A program made the position numbers and the translations under genes. Shown piece by piece: positions 7,664 to 15,522 of a DNA stretch of 43,835 nt. A model generated the notes under the pieces. That model did no database searches. It was not told the DNA's origin and saw nothing but the letters and a program-made list of their open reading frames with translations. This DNA is from an uncultured Christensenella sp. (GTDB lineage: Bacteria > Bacillota > Clostridia > Christensenellales > Borkfalkiaceae), in assembly GCA_910577875.1 (NCBI GenBank), contig CAJTNY010000014.1, positions 1 through 43,835 of the forward strand. Reading direction: 5' to 3'. The first letter of the stretch is position 1, and each line of letters starts with the position of its first letter.

Positions 7664-7948
7664 ATGAACGGAGAATTGCTTTACGACATAGTTAACAAGT
7701 ATTTACATAACTACCGCGAAGAATTAGAAAGTGAAGACCATACGTATGCTTCCAAATATTTACGGCAAGCCCGCGAAAAATTGGAAACGGCTTTGAACAA
7801 AGAACAGCTTGAAATTGCGGACAGTTACATACGTTATTACATAGTCTGGCAGGAAGACGTTTATTCCCAATTAGAAGTTAAAAGATTAATGACGGGTATC
7901 AAAATAGGTATGGAGCTTCAAAAAGAGGTTGACGGTGACAAATATTAA
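7664..7948 (+). CDS. Small DUF6809-like protein
   Basis: A 94-residue, charged, all-helical-looking cytoplasmic protein. Its C-terminal pattern (Gln-Glu...Glu...GIKIGMEL) matches the one at 29749-30012 (QERIMSE...GIKLGIRF) and recalls the FxxGFKLG ending of DUF6809 proteins, which are small proteins of unknown function in Firmicutes. Assignment to that family is from memory and not proven. The gene is divergent from an XRE repressor remnant and preceded by a CACAA/TTGTG palindrome, just as its paralogue is divergent from an intact XRE gene. No function can be stated. Confidence 0.75.
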   Translation: MNGELLYDIVNKYLHNYREELESEDHTYASKYLRQAREKLETALNKEQLEIADSYIRYYIVWQEDVYSQLEVKRLMTGIKIGMELQKEVDGDKY

Positions 7949-7953
7949 AACAC

Positions 7954-7986
7954 CCGCCCCCGCACAACTGTGCGGGGGCGGAGTTT
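7954..7986. terminator. Terminator between the gene at 7664 and gyrA
   Basis: A 12-bp GC-rich perfect stem (7954-7965 with 7970-7981, loop ACAACT-like centre) followed by AGTTTTT on the plus strand. It lies between convergent genes. Confidence 0.85.
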
Positions 7987-8006
7987 TTACTTATTAATTA
8001 TTCTTT

Positions 8007-10721
8007 TTATTCTTCGTCGGGAGTTCCTTCGGAAATCTCCGTTTCGTCTTCGTAATCGTCGGGGATATCTTCTTCAGTCTGGATATCGTGGATAGTGTCT
8101 ACGGTATCGAATTCTTCCAAATCCCCGGTGTCGTCGATAATATCTTCCGCGTCGTTATCGAGGCTCAGACTCGGCTCGGCTATTTCGCTTCCCGCCGTTT
8201 CGGGGAGTTCGGGAGCGGCTTCGAGCATTTCTTCCGCGGCTTCGTCCTCGTCTCTCGCGGTAAGCGCGACGGTTGCGACTGCGCCGTCCCTTAAACGCAT
8301 AAGTCTCACTCCCTTTGTATTTCTGCCGATATGGGAAATGTCTGTGCAGTGCATTCTTATTATCGTTCCGCCGTCGGATATAATCATTACATCATCGTTA
8401 TCGTTTACCTGTTTCATATTGACAAGATAGCCAGTAACTTCGTTGAATATACCCGCTTTTATGCCCTTGCCTGCTCTGCCTTGAAGTCTGTAATCTTCTA
8501 TATCGCTCCTCTTGCCATAACCGTTGGAAGTTACGGTAAGCACGTCTTTTTCTTTATCGACGACGAGCATATCGACAAGACAGTCGTCATCGTCGAGTTT
8601 CATTGCCTTGACGCCTGCAGTGTCCCTGCCCATTGTGCGCACATCTTTCTCGGCAAACCTTATGCACTTACCCGAGCGGGAAGCTATCATAAGTTCGCTG
8701 TGTCCGGTTGTGAGAACTACGGACATTAAATCATCGCCGTCGTTAAGTTTGATTGCGATTTTGCCGTTTTTGTTTATTCTCGTAAACTCGCTGAGTCTTG
8801 TCTTTTTAATAAGTCCTTTACGCGTTGCGAAAGCTATGCTTCCGTGCATACCGGCCTGTACAGGCATAAGAGTATTGATTTTTTCGTCCTGCGCAATCTG
8901 GACGATATTAACTATCGCTCTTCCGCGCGCGATACGGGTCGCTTCGGGCACTTCGTAGGCTTTTATACGGTATACCTTGCCGATGTCAGAGAACAGGAGA
9001 ATATCGTCGTGCGAGGAGCAGACGAACATCTTCTCGACAAAGTCCTCGTCTTTGGGGCGGTGACCTGTGATACCCTTTCCGCCGCGGTTCTGGGCGTGGT
9101 ATTCGGAAACGGGAATTCTCTTGATATATCCCGTATGTGTCATCGAGATTACAACCTGTTCAACGGGAATTAAATCAGCGTCTTCAATCTCACCGTCGTA
9201 ATTCACAGCGATTTCCGTCTTTCTTATCGAAGGATATTTGCGTTTGATTTCGATAAGGTCGTTCTTGATTATTTCGAGAACCCTGCTCTCATGCTTTAAT
9301 ATATCTTTATAATCTGCAATCAAAGCTTCTAGCTCGTTGAGTTCGTCTTTGAGTTTGTCTACTTCGAGATGAGACAATCTGTACAGTCTTAATTCCGCAA
9401 CGGCGGTCGCCTGCCTTTCGTCGAGTTCAAAGTTTGCGGTAAGCTTTTTAACGCAGTCCGCTTTGTCAATTGCTTTACGGCAGACTTCGACGACTTCTTC
9501 TATACTAGCCTGAGCTATTACAAGACCGCGCAAAATGTGCGCGCGCTCTTCGGTCTTGGCAAGGTCGAATCTGGTACGGCGGGTAATTATTTCTTTCTGA
9601 TGTTCGAGATAGTAATAAATGAAATCTCTGAGGTTGAGAATTTTGGGAGTTCCGTCGACAAGCGCAAGCATTATAAGTCCGTCGGAAATCTGTAAATTAG
9701 TATGCTTGTACAAAGTATTGAGTACAACCTGAGGGTTTGCGTCTTTTTTGAGTTCGATAACTATGCGCATACCGTCGCGGTCCGATTCTTCGCGTATGTC
9801 GGAAATCCCCTCGACTTTCTTATCCTTTACGAGATCAGCCATATTTTCGATTAGCTTAGCCTTGTTGACCTGATATGGAATTTCTGAAACGACTATGCGT
9901 ATACGCTGAACGTTGCCGCTCTTGTACTCTTCGACTTCGCAACGGGAACGAATCGTTATACTGCCTCTACCGGTTTTATAAGCGCGTTTAATCCCGCTCC
10001 TGCCCATAATCAGCGCACCCGTAGGGAAATCCGGCGCGGGGATATACTGCATTAAGCCTTCGACGTCGATTTCGGGATTTTCAATCATTGCGATAACGCC
10101 GTCTATAACTTCGCCGAGATTGTGAGGGGGAATATTCGTCGCCATACCGACGGCGATACCGTCCGAACCGTTGACGAGCATATTGGGAAAACGCGACGGA
10201 AGAACCGTGGGCTGCATACCCGTATCGTCGAACGTAGGATAGAAGTCTACAGTTTCCTTGTCGAGGTCACGGAGCATTTCGGACGAAAGTTTCGCCAATC
10301 TTGCCTCGGTATATCTCATTGCCGCGGCGGGGTCACCGTCGACCGAACCGAAGTTGCCGTGTCCGTCAATAAGCGGGAAGTTGATAGAGAAGTCCTGCGC
10401 AAGTCTTACGAGTGCGTCGTAAACCGAAGTGTCGCCGTGAGGGTGATATTTACCAAGACAGTCGCCGACGATACGCGCACATTTTCTGAACGCTTTGTCG
10501 GAATACAGTCCGAGTTCGTGCATAGAGTAAAGTATACGTCTGTGTACCGGTTTCAAGCCGTCTCTGACATCGGGAATGGCGCGGGACACGTTTACCGCCA
10601 TTGCATAGGCTATAAACGATTTTTTAAGTTCTTCCTCGACTTCGACGTCGAGGAGTTTTGTCATTTCAAGAGTTTTCTTAAATTCTTCCGTAAGCTCCGG
10701 GCTTGTCTGTTTCTTTGACAT
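8007..10721 (-). CDS. gyrA: DNA gyrase subunit A
   Basis: A 904-residue type IIA topoisomerase subunit that cleaves and rejoins DNA; with GyrB it introduces negative supercoils. The breakage-reunion domain has the QRDR (HGDTSVYD) and the AAMRYTE segment with the catalytic Tyr. The C-terminal wrapping domain begins with the GyrA box variant QNRGGKG, marking it as gyrase rather than topoisomerase IV. The last ~80 residues form a strongly acidic tail (Asp/Glu-rich). Position Ser83 (E. coli numbering) is Thr, which is natural in several species and not evidence of resistance. SD AAGGAG precedes the ATG, 13 nt after gyrB, so the two genes are co-transcribed. Confidence 0.97.
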   Translation of the reverse strand: MSKKQTSPELTEEFKKTLEMTKLLDVEVEEELKKSFIAYAMAVNVSRAIPDVRDGLKPVHRRILYSMHELGLYSDKAFRKCARIVGDCLGKYHPHGDTSVYDALVRLAQDFSINFPLIDGHGNFGSVDGDPAAAMRYTEARLAKLSSEMLRDLDKETVDFYPTFDDTGMQPTVLPSRFPNMLVNGSDGIAVGMATNIPPHNLGEVIDGVIAMIENPEIDVEGLMQYIPAPDFPTGALIMGRSGIKRAYKTGRGSITIRSRCEVEEYKSGNVQRIRIVVSEIPYQVNKAKLIENMADLVKDKKVEGISDIREESDRDGMRIVIELKKDANPQVVLNTLYKHTNLQISDGLIMLALVDGTPKILNLRDFIYYYLEHQKEIITRRTRFDLAKTEERAHILRGLVIAQASIEEVVEVCRKAIDKADCVKKLTANFELDERQATAVAELRLYRLSHLEVDKLKDELNELEALIADYKDILKHESRVLEIIKNDLIEIKRKYPSIRKTEIAVNYDGEIEDADLIPVEQVVISMTHTGYIKRIPVSEYHAQNRGGKGITGHRPKDEDFVEKMFVCSSHDDILLFSDIGKVYRIKAYEVPEATRIARGRAIVNIVQIAQDEKINTLMPVQAGMHGSIAFATRKGLIKKTRLSEFTRINKNGKIAIKLNDGDDLMSVVLTTGHSELMIASRSGKCIRFAEKDVRTMGRDTAGVKAMKLDDDDCLVDMLVVDKEKDVLTVTSNGYGKRSDIEDYRLQGRAGKGIKAGIFNEVTGYLVNMKQVNDNDDVMIISDGGTIIRMHCTDISHIGRNTKGVRLMRLRDGAVATVALTARDEDEAAEEMLEAAPELPETAGSEIAEPSLSLDNDAEDIIDDTGDLEEFDTVDTIHDIQTEEDIPDDYEDETEISEGTPDEE

Positions 10722-10734
10722 CTCTTACTCCTTT

Positions 10735-12660
10735 TTACACGTCAAGCTCTTCGACGAGCTTTGCATTTTCTTCTATAAACTGACGGCGGAGTTCGGGTTG
10801 TTCGCCCATCAAGAGCGAGAAATATTTATCCGCTTCGACAGCGTCTTCGACGTTTATTCTTACGAGAGTTCTGCGCGCGGGATCCATTGTCGTTTCCCAA
10901 AGCTGTTCTTTGTTCATTTCGCCGAGACCTTTATAGCGCTGTAAATCGAATTTGCCTTTATAGTTCTTTTTAAAGTCCTCCAAGGCTTCGTCATCGTAAA
11001 GATAAGTATCCTGTATACCCTTGCCAGAAACCTTGTACAAAGGCGGCTGTGCGGCGTATACGTGTCCGTTTTCCACAAGCGGACGCATATAGCGGAAGAA
11101 GAAAGTCAACAGAAGTATACGTATGTGGGAACCGTCGACGTCCGCATCGGTCATTATTATTATACGGTCGTAGCGGAGTTTGCTTTCATCGTAGTTCTCC
11201 TGTATACCGCAACCGAAAGCCGTTATCATAGCTTTTATTTCTTCGTTGCCGAGAGCGCGGTCAATCCTGACCTTTTCAACGTTGAGTATTTTTCCGCGCA
11301 GAGGCAAAATCGCCTGAAAGCGTCTGTCCCTGCCCTGCTTAGCCGTTCCGCCTGCACTGTCGCCCTCTACGATGTAAATTTCGCAGAGTTCAGCACGTTT
11401 ATCCGAACAGTCGGCAAGCTTGCCGGGGAGTTTAGTGCTTTCCAGAACGCCTTTTCTGCGAGTGTCTTCGCGCGCAAGTCTTGCCGCTTCCCTCGCCCTC
11501 TGTGCAGTTAAACAGCGCATTATAAGGTCTTTGGTTTCCGCGGGGTGTTCTTCAAGGTACATACCGAATTTATCGGTAACGGCTTTCTGGACGAAACTTC
11601 TTACATATGTCGAGCAAAGTTTGCTTTTGGTCTGGCTTTCGTACTGCGCATCAGCAATTTTAACGGAGACAACCGCCGTTATGCCCTCACGCACGTCGTC
11701 GCCAGAAAGTTTTACGTTTTCTTTTAAGATATTGAGTTTTCTGCCCGCGTCGTTTATGACTTTGGTAAGAGCGGCTTTGAAGCCGTCGAGGTGGGTTCCG
11801 CCGTCGGGCTGACGGATATTATTCGAGAACGGGAAAATTTGTTCGTTGTAGCTGTCGTTATACTGTATAGCGACTTCCAGAAATTTATCGTCGCCTTCCG
11901 ATTCTTCGAAATAAACGGGTTTGGAAAAAAGTACTGCTTTACCCTTGTTTATATCCTCTATAAAGTGGACGACGCCGCCCTCATAACAAAATGTATCTGC
12001 GCGCTGTCTGCCTTCACGCTTATCGGTCAGGGTGAGCGTAAGTCCTTTATTGAGATAGGAAAGCTCGCGCAAGAGTGTTTTTAAAGTATCGTAATTGAAA
12101 TCGATTGTTTCAAATACCGTTGCATCGGGGTGGAAAGTTATCGTAGTGCCTGTTTCCTGAGTTTTGCCTACGATTTTTAATTTGTGTTCGGGAATTCCGC
12201 AGTGATAAACCTGACGGTGTATGTGACCATCCTGACATACTTCCGCAACGAGAGTATCCGAAAGCGCGTTTACGCAGGAAACGCCGACGCCGTGCAGACC
12301 GGACGAAATCTTGTATCCGCCCGCCTTGTTTCCGCCGCCGAACTTGCCGCCAGCATTGAGGTTGGTTAAAGCGAGTTCAACGCCGCTTATTCCCTCTTCT
12401 TTATTTATTCCCGTGGGAATACCTCTGCCGTTGTCTTTAACGGAGCAGGAACCGTTCTCGGTTATTATTACGTCGATACGGTTGCAATAGCCTGCAAGAG
12501 CTTCGTCGATTGAGTTATCGATAACTTCTCTGACAAGGCAATGAAGCCCTTTTTCATCGGTGGGGCCGATATACATTCCGGGGTGTTCCCTTACGGGTTC
12601 AAGCCCCTTTAACGCTTTCAGACTGTTAGCGTCATAGTTCGATTTGATTTTACCAAACAT
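10735..12660 (-). CDS. gyrB: DNA gyrase subunit B
   Basis: A 641-residue ATPase subunit of gyrase. The GHKL ATPase motifs are present: EVIDNSIDEALAG, KDNGRGIP, and GLHGVGVSCVNALS. The TOPRIM domain has EGDSAGG (catalytic Glu) and DADVDGSHIR, and the C-terminal tail has the QRYKGLGEMN motif. Length is normal for the short Gram-positive form. It is the first gene of the gyrB-gyrA operon, with a TTGCTT-N17-TATAAT promoter, a short leader and an AGAGGA SD. The usual recF-gyrB-gyrA arrangement near oriC is not seen: no dnaA, dnaN or recF lies here. Confidence 0.97.
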   Translation of the reverse strand: MFGKIKSNYDANSLKALKGLEPVREHPGMYIGPTDEKGLHCLVREVIDNSIDEALAGYCNRIDVIITENGSCSVKDNGRGIPTGINKEEGISGVELALTNLNAGGKFGGGNKAGGYKISSGLHGVGVSCVNALSDTLVAEVCQDGHIHRQVYHCGIPEHKLKIVGKTQETGTTITFHPDATVFETIDFNYDTLKTLLRELSYLNKGLTLTLTDKREGRQRADTFCYEGGVVHFIEDINKGKAVLFSKPVYFEESEGDDKFLEVAIQYNDSYNEQIFPFSNNIRQPDGGTHLDGFKAALTKVINDAGRKLNILKENVKLSGDDVREGITAVVSVKIADAQYESQTKSKLCSTYVRSFVQKAVTDKFGMYLEEHPAETKDLIMRCLTAQRAREAARLAREDTRRKGVLESTKLPGKLADCSDKRAELCEIYIVEGDSAGGTAKQGRDRRFQAILPLRGKILNVEKVRIDRALGNEEIKAMITAFGCGIQENYDESKLRYDRIIIMTDADVDGSHIRILLLTFFFRYMRPLVENGHVYAAQPPLYKVSGKGIQDTYLYDDEALEDFKKNYKGKFDLQRYKGLGEMNKEQLWETTMDPARRTLVRINVEDAVEADKYFSLLMGEQPELRRQFIEENAKLVEELDV

Positions 12661-12690
12661 TTTAATTCCTCTGAAATTAATCTTTAATTT

Positions 12691-12719
12691 ATTATACCAT
12701 ATTATATAATCAAAAGCAA
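12691..12719 (-). promoter_or_regulatory. gyrB promoter
   Basis: Minus-strand TTGCTT (12714-12719), 17-bp spacer, TATAAT (12691-12696). The predicted start near 12684 gives a ~24-nt leader containing AGAGGA about 7 nt before the gyrB ATG. This is a normally leadered gene, in contrast to those at 2.4-4.6 kb. Confidence 0.7.
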
Positions 12720-12792
12720 GGGAAAGGCTTTACAAAATTTAATTCTGTTAATCTAAAAGAATAAAAAAACACGGTTTGCACACTCTTTTTTT

Positions 12793-12948
12793 ATGGAAAA
12801 ATTCAAGTGCGGAAACGTGGATAATTTTGAACATTACGATAATTTTTTCGAGTGCGGAAACTGCGGAAACCATGTCTGTAAAACAAAAGCGGAGTTGTGG
12901 GGCAGAGTGTGCCCGAACTGCTTCGGCAGGCTTTACCGTATAAGCTGA
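12793..12948 (+). CDS. Small cysteine-rich (zinc-ribbon-like) protein
   Basis: A 51-codon ORF alone in the gap between gyrB and the M50 gene. It has six cysteines, at 6, 21, 24, 29, 40 and 43. ECGNCG (Cys21/Cys24) and CPNC (Cys40/Cys43) make a plausible four-cysteine zinc site, with a further His-Val-Cys between them. A short basic/aromatic end follows. The coding-like codon usage and a strong hairpin 12 nt after the stop support a real gene. There is no clear SD; a T-rich run precedes the ATG. The function is unknown: it could be a zinc ribbon that binds nucleic acid or a metal-handling peptide. Confidence 0.6.
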   Translation: MEKFKCGNVDNFEHYDNFFECGNCGNHVCKTKAELWGRVCPNCFGRLYRIS

Positions 12949-12960
12949 AAACGCTTTGTT

Positions 12961-12999
12961 AAACTGCGGGCGGCGCTTTTTAAGCGCCGCCCGCAGTTT
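12961..12999. terminator. Long hairpin between convergent genes
   Basis: A perfect 18-bp stem (12961-12978 with 12982-12999) with a TTT loop, made of AAACTG plus a GC-rich GGCGGCGC core. T tracts outside the stem are weak on both sides, but the position between two convergent stops (12948 and 13004) fits a bidirectional terminator. Confidence 0.75.
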
Positions 13000-13003
13000 G
13001 TAT

Positions 13004-13738
13004 TCAATGCATATATTCTTTGAGCTGTTCCAATCTTTCTTTATATTTTAAGGCTTGCTCTGTATCGCCTTTTGCAGTAAAGTATTGGTATCTGAGTTCG
13101 GTAAGCGCAATAAAACTTTGGTCGTCTTCCTGTATTACGGGCAAACCGAATAATAGGTTTTCGTCGATTTCATCTATTTTTTTACCGTTCAGAATCTGCG
13201 CCTGTACTGTTAGCACGGCAATCATAACTTTTGCCGAATCGATATTTTTTATAAGCTCGTAAATCACCAGTCCGTCCGTCTTGCCACCGTCAAACTGGAC
13301 AGGTATTACGTTCAGCGCAAAGAGATAAAACGAAGCAGGTAAAACGCAGATGCTTATCGCAACGGGCACTGTGGGCACGAACAGCGCGACAATGCCGAGC
13401 GCAATAAATAATAAATTTATAAAAAGTCCGCCCGAAGCAGTAAAGATTATCCTGCCTTTCAAGCTTTCGTCGGTTTTAGGAACGACCGTACAACTCGCGC
13501 TTCCGAAAATTAATCTTTTATTGAAATCGGGCACAGCCTTTATTTTTACGACCGCGCCGAATAGCATATGTCCGAGTTCGTGAATTAAACTCAAAACAGG
13601 AAAAGACAGCACCATAACGAGTAAGTAAACCACATTAAGCGGTTCATTGCCGTTTACGGCAAATATTTTATATGCACAGAATGCGCCTATCGCCAAAGAC
13701 AGGAAAAACAGAACCCAGTTTATTATAAAGCGCTTCAT
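13004..13738 (-). CDS. M50-type (site-2 protease-like) membrane metallopeptidase
   Basis: A 244-residue protein with several membrane helices. The zinc-binding HELGH motif (HExxH) lies in the second hydrophobic segment, and an NVIPVQFDGG sequence, the NPxxxxDGG-type third-ligand motif of M50 peptidases, lies in a later one. The C-terminal ~70 residues are soluble and helical. The start at 13738 (MKRFIINW) is chosen because its ATGA overlaps the ppx stop by 4 nt; longer in-frame starts read into ppx. It is the last gene of a yabP-led operon, so it may be expressed in the mother cell like SpoIVFB. That gene is a different subfamily, and the substrate is unknown. Confidence 0.8.
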   Translation of the reverse strand: MKRFIINWVLFFLSLAIGAFCAYKIFAVNGNEPLNVVYLLVMVLSFPVLSLIHELGHMLFGAVVKIKAVPDFNKRLIFGSASCTVVPKTDESLKGRIIFTASGGLFINLLFIALGIVALFVPTVPVAISICVLPASFYLFALNVIPVQFDGGKTDGLVIYELIKNIDSAKVMIAVLTVQAQILNGKKIDEIDENLLFGLPVIQEDDQSFIALTELRYQYFTAKGDTEQALKYKERLEQLKEYMH

Positions 13739-14598
13739 ATTCCCTCTCTGAGCATATAGTATCCCTCTATATTGTCGCTCTCGGAAACAGTGATTTGTTC
13801 TATGCCGAAATGCTTCATTACTTCGCCCATAAGAAGACACCCTCCGCCTATTACATCGACTCTGCGGGGTTCCATTCCGCTGATAGCGCGAACATCTTCC
13901 AAAGGCAAAGTTAAAAATTTATCCGCCATCGAAAATATTTCTTCAAGTAAAATTACCGTACCGTCAGTCACTGCGGGGTCGTATTCCTTCAAACCGTGTT
14001 TGACTGACGCGATTGTCGTAGCCGTTCCGCCAATCGAATACATTTTATAAGGTTTAGCAAAAAATTCGCCGTAATCGGCAAGTTTTTCTGCAATTGCTTT
14101 TTTAAGCTTGTCCTTGTCCCTGCTTGCTACGTCGTACAGTCTGACCGTGCCTATATCTATGCTTTTTGAATAAATAGTTTTACCGCCGAAACACACGCTT
14201 GTTTCTGTACTAGCACCACCCACGTCGATTATTCCTCCATCGCCGCCTTTAAGAGCGCCTAAAAGCCCGCACCGAGCCTCGTCTTCACCGCTTATTACGT
14301 CGACTTCGAGTCCGCAAAGTTCTTTAACGCGGTTTAAAAACAGACTGCGATTGGACGCGGAACGTACCGCCGCGGTCGCAAAAACGCAAACTTTTTCCGC
14401 ACCTTCGGATTCGGCAAAGAATTTGAAATCGGAAACAGCCTGCGCGGTACGCTCGACCGCTTCCGCGGACAGCTTGCCCGTAAGCGATAAACCTCCGCCC
14501 AGACGCGTAGTTTTAAGCCGTTTATATAAAGTTTTTCCGTCAGCCAACATTGCAAGGCGGACGGAATTAGAACCTACGTCTATTATACTTATTTTCAT
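13735..14598 (-). CDS. ppx: Ppx/GppA-family phosphatase
   Basis: A 287-residue actin-like ATPase-fold hydrolase of the exopolyphosphatase/pppGpp phosphatase family. The N-terminal IDVGSNSVRL (residues ~5-14) and central GGIIDVGGASTE phosphate-binding loops are present, as is the GSIGGTAT-like loop (YSIGGTAT). It covers only the N-terminal two-subdomain core (about 300 residues), lacking the C-terminal HD-like domain of E. coli Ppx, as is common in Firmicutes. The start at 14598 fits the family; upstream ATGs overlap divIC. It follows divIC by 1 nt and overlaps the M50 gene by 4 nt. Whether it acts on polyphosphate or pppGpp cannot be decided. Confidence 0.9.
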   Translation of the reverse strand: MKISIIDVGSNSVRLAMLADGKTLYKRLKTTRLGGGLSLTGKLSAEAVERTAQAVSDFKFFAESEGAEKVCVFATAAVRSASNRSLFLNRVKELCGLEVDVISGEDEARCGLLGALKGGDGGIIDVGGASTETSVCFGGKTIYSKSIDIGTVRLYDVASRDKDKLKKAIAEKLADYGEFFAKPYKMYSIGGTATTIASVKHGLKEYDPAVTDGTVILLEEIFSMADKFLTLPLEDVRAISGMEPRRVDVIGGGCLLMGEVMKHFGIEQITVSESDNIEGYYMLREGI

Positions 14599-14599
14599 T

Positions 14600-14857
14600 T
14601 TATTTTCCGAAAACAAAACCGAACTCGTATGCTTTGTCCAAAAGTCCTTCGTCGGATTTATAATATTCGAGAGCATCATTGAGTTTATTCGTTTCATCAT
14701 AAAGATATGAGGCTCGCTCTTGTATATCTAATTTAAGATTATTGTATTTAACCATTTCCACTATCTGAAATATACAAACGACTGCGAGTATGGCTATTAA
14801 CAATATTACGTTTACCGTTACCGCAGCTATAAGGCGGTTACGCTTTTCTTCCGTCAT
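14600..14857 (-). CDS. divIC: FtsB/DivIC-family septum formation initiator
   Basis: An 85-residue bitopic membrane protein: a short basic N-terminus, one membrane helix at about 9-32, then a short coiled coil (MVKYNNLKLDIQERASYLYDE) and a C-terminal segment. This is the layout of FtsB/DivIC proteins, which join FtsL and DivIB/FtsQ in the divisome. It overlaps yabQ by 20 nt and precedes ppx by 1 nt, matching the conserved yabP-yabQ-divIC order of spore-formers. Identification rests on size, topology and neighbourhood. Confidence 0.85.
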   Translation of the reverse strand: MTEEKRNRLIAAVTVNVILLIAILAVVCIFQIVEMVKYNNLKLDIQERASYLYDETNKLNDALEYYKSDEGLLDKAYEFGFVFGK

Positions 14858-15203
14858 TCAACTTCTTACCTTTTCTTGATATAACCCTATTATACACTTT
14901 CTTTACCGAAAATGCAACAATAACGTGAAAACTTTTTAAATAGAGCAGTGCGCCGAGGAAACAGGCAATAAGCATATACAGTCTGAGTTCGTCGAAATCG
15001 AACATTACGGACGTAAAAACAAACCCTGCCGCAAATATAAGACAATATAATATATCGCAAGCGGCGGTGAATATCTTGTCCTTTACGGTATAAACTTCTT
15101 TCGTTATTCCGCAGACAGCGCATCGCGCAACGTACAGAATATCGTATACGATACCCGATATAACTCCACAGCAGGTACAGGTTATGAATATAAACAGAGC
15201 CAT
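14838..15203 (-). CDS. yabQ: Spore cortex biosynthesis protein YabQ
   Basis: A 121-residue polytopic membrane protein with about three to four membrane helices and a basic C-terminus (RKGKKLNDGRKA). The GxxxGxxYDIL start (GVISGIVYDIL) is typical of YabQ, a mother-cell protein needed for spore cortex formation in Bacillus subtilis. It begins directly after yabP and overlaps divIC. Together with yabP it is among the best signs that this organism forms spores or descends from one that did. Confidence 0.88.
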   Translation of the reverse strand: MALFIFITCTCCGVISGIVYDILYVARCAVCGITKEVYTVKDKIFTAACDILYCLIFAAGFVFTSVMFDFDELRLYMLIACFLGALLYLKSFHVIVAFSVKKVYNRVISRKGKKLNDGRKA

Positions 15204-15461
15204 TTATTTGAAGAGTTTACTTTTAAGTCCTGCGCCCTTGCCGATATACCTGACCGAAATTATTTCGCCCGAAGCGGCAAACGCTCCGCTGGTTTTTGAA
15301 AAATTGATAATTTTCATACCGTTTCCCGCAACCGCTATCCTGCCTGCGGAATACGACATAATTATCTGTTTGTCAGAAAAAGAATCAACGCTTTCAATAG
15401 CGGTCGCCGTAATCTTTCTGCACTGTTCTATTCCCAAAGAATGGGGAGTAGCATTTTCCAT
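15204..15461 (-). CDS. yabP: Sporulation protein YabP
   Basis: An 85-residue soluble protein of the YabP/YqfC family, found in endospore formers. The family core is visible as the HSLGIEQCRKITATAIESVDSFSD segment (in parts), followed by a Gly-rich middle and a GEIISVRYIG strand at the end. It is the first gene of the yabP-yabQ-divIC-ppx-M50 operon. GAGG lies 8 nt before the ATG, and a SigE-like promoter lies just upstream. Confidence 0.88.
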   Translation of the reverse strand: MENATPHSLGIEQCRKITATAIESVDSFSDKQIIMSYSAGRIAVAGNGMKIINFSKTSGAFAASGEIISVRYIGKGAGLKSKLFK

Positions 15462-15482
15462 ATATATTACCTCACGGTAAAT

Positions 15483-15511
15483 TATATATGCGAAAATCGA
15501 CGCTTATATGC
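15483..15511 (-). promoter_or_regulatory. SigE-like sporulation promoter of the yabP operon
   Basis: On the minus strand, GCATATA (15505-15511), a 14-bp spacer and CATATATA (15483-15490) match the mother-cell SigE pattern (GHATATT, about 14 bp, CATACAHT) at 6 of 7 and at least 6 of 8 positions. The yabP SD and ATG lie 10-22 nt downstream. yabP and yabQ are SigE-dependent in B. subtilis, which supports the call. Confidence 0.6.
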
Positions 15512-15522
15512 TTAAAACAGTT

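Noticed and set aside
10180..10500. Thr at the GyrA Ser83 position as quinolone resistance
   Set aside because: Thr is the natural residue in several wild-type species, so no resistance can be claimed.
13739..13840. Longer N-terminus for the M50 peptidase
   Set aside because: It reads inside ppx in another frame; the ATGA overlap at 13735-13738 gives a better start.
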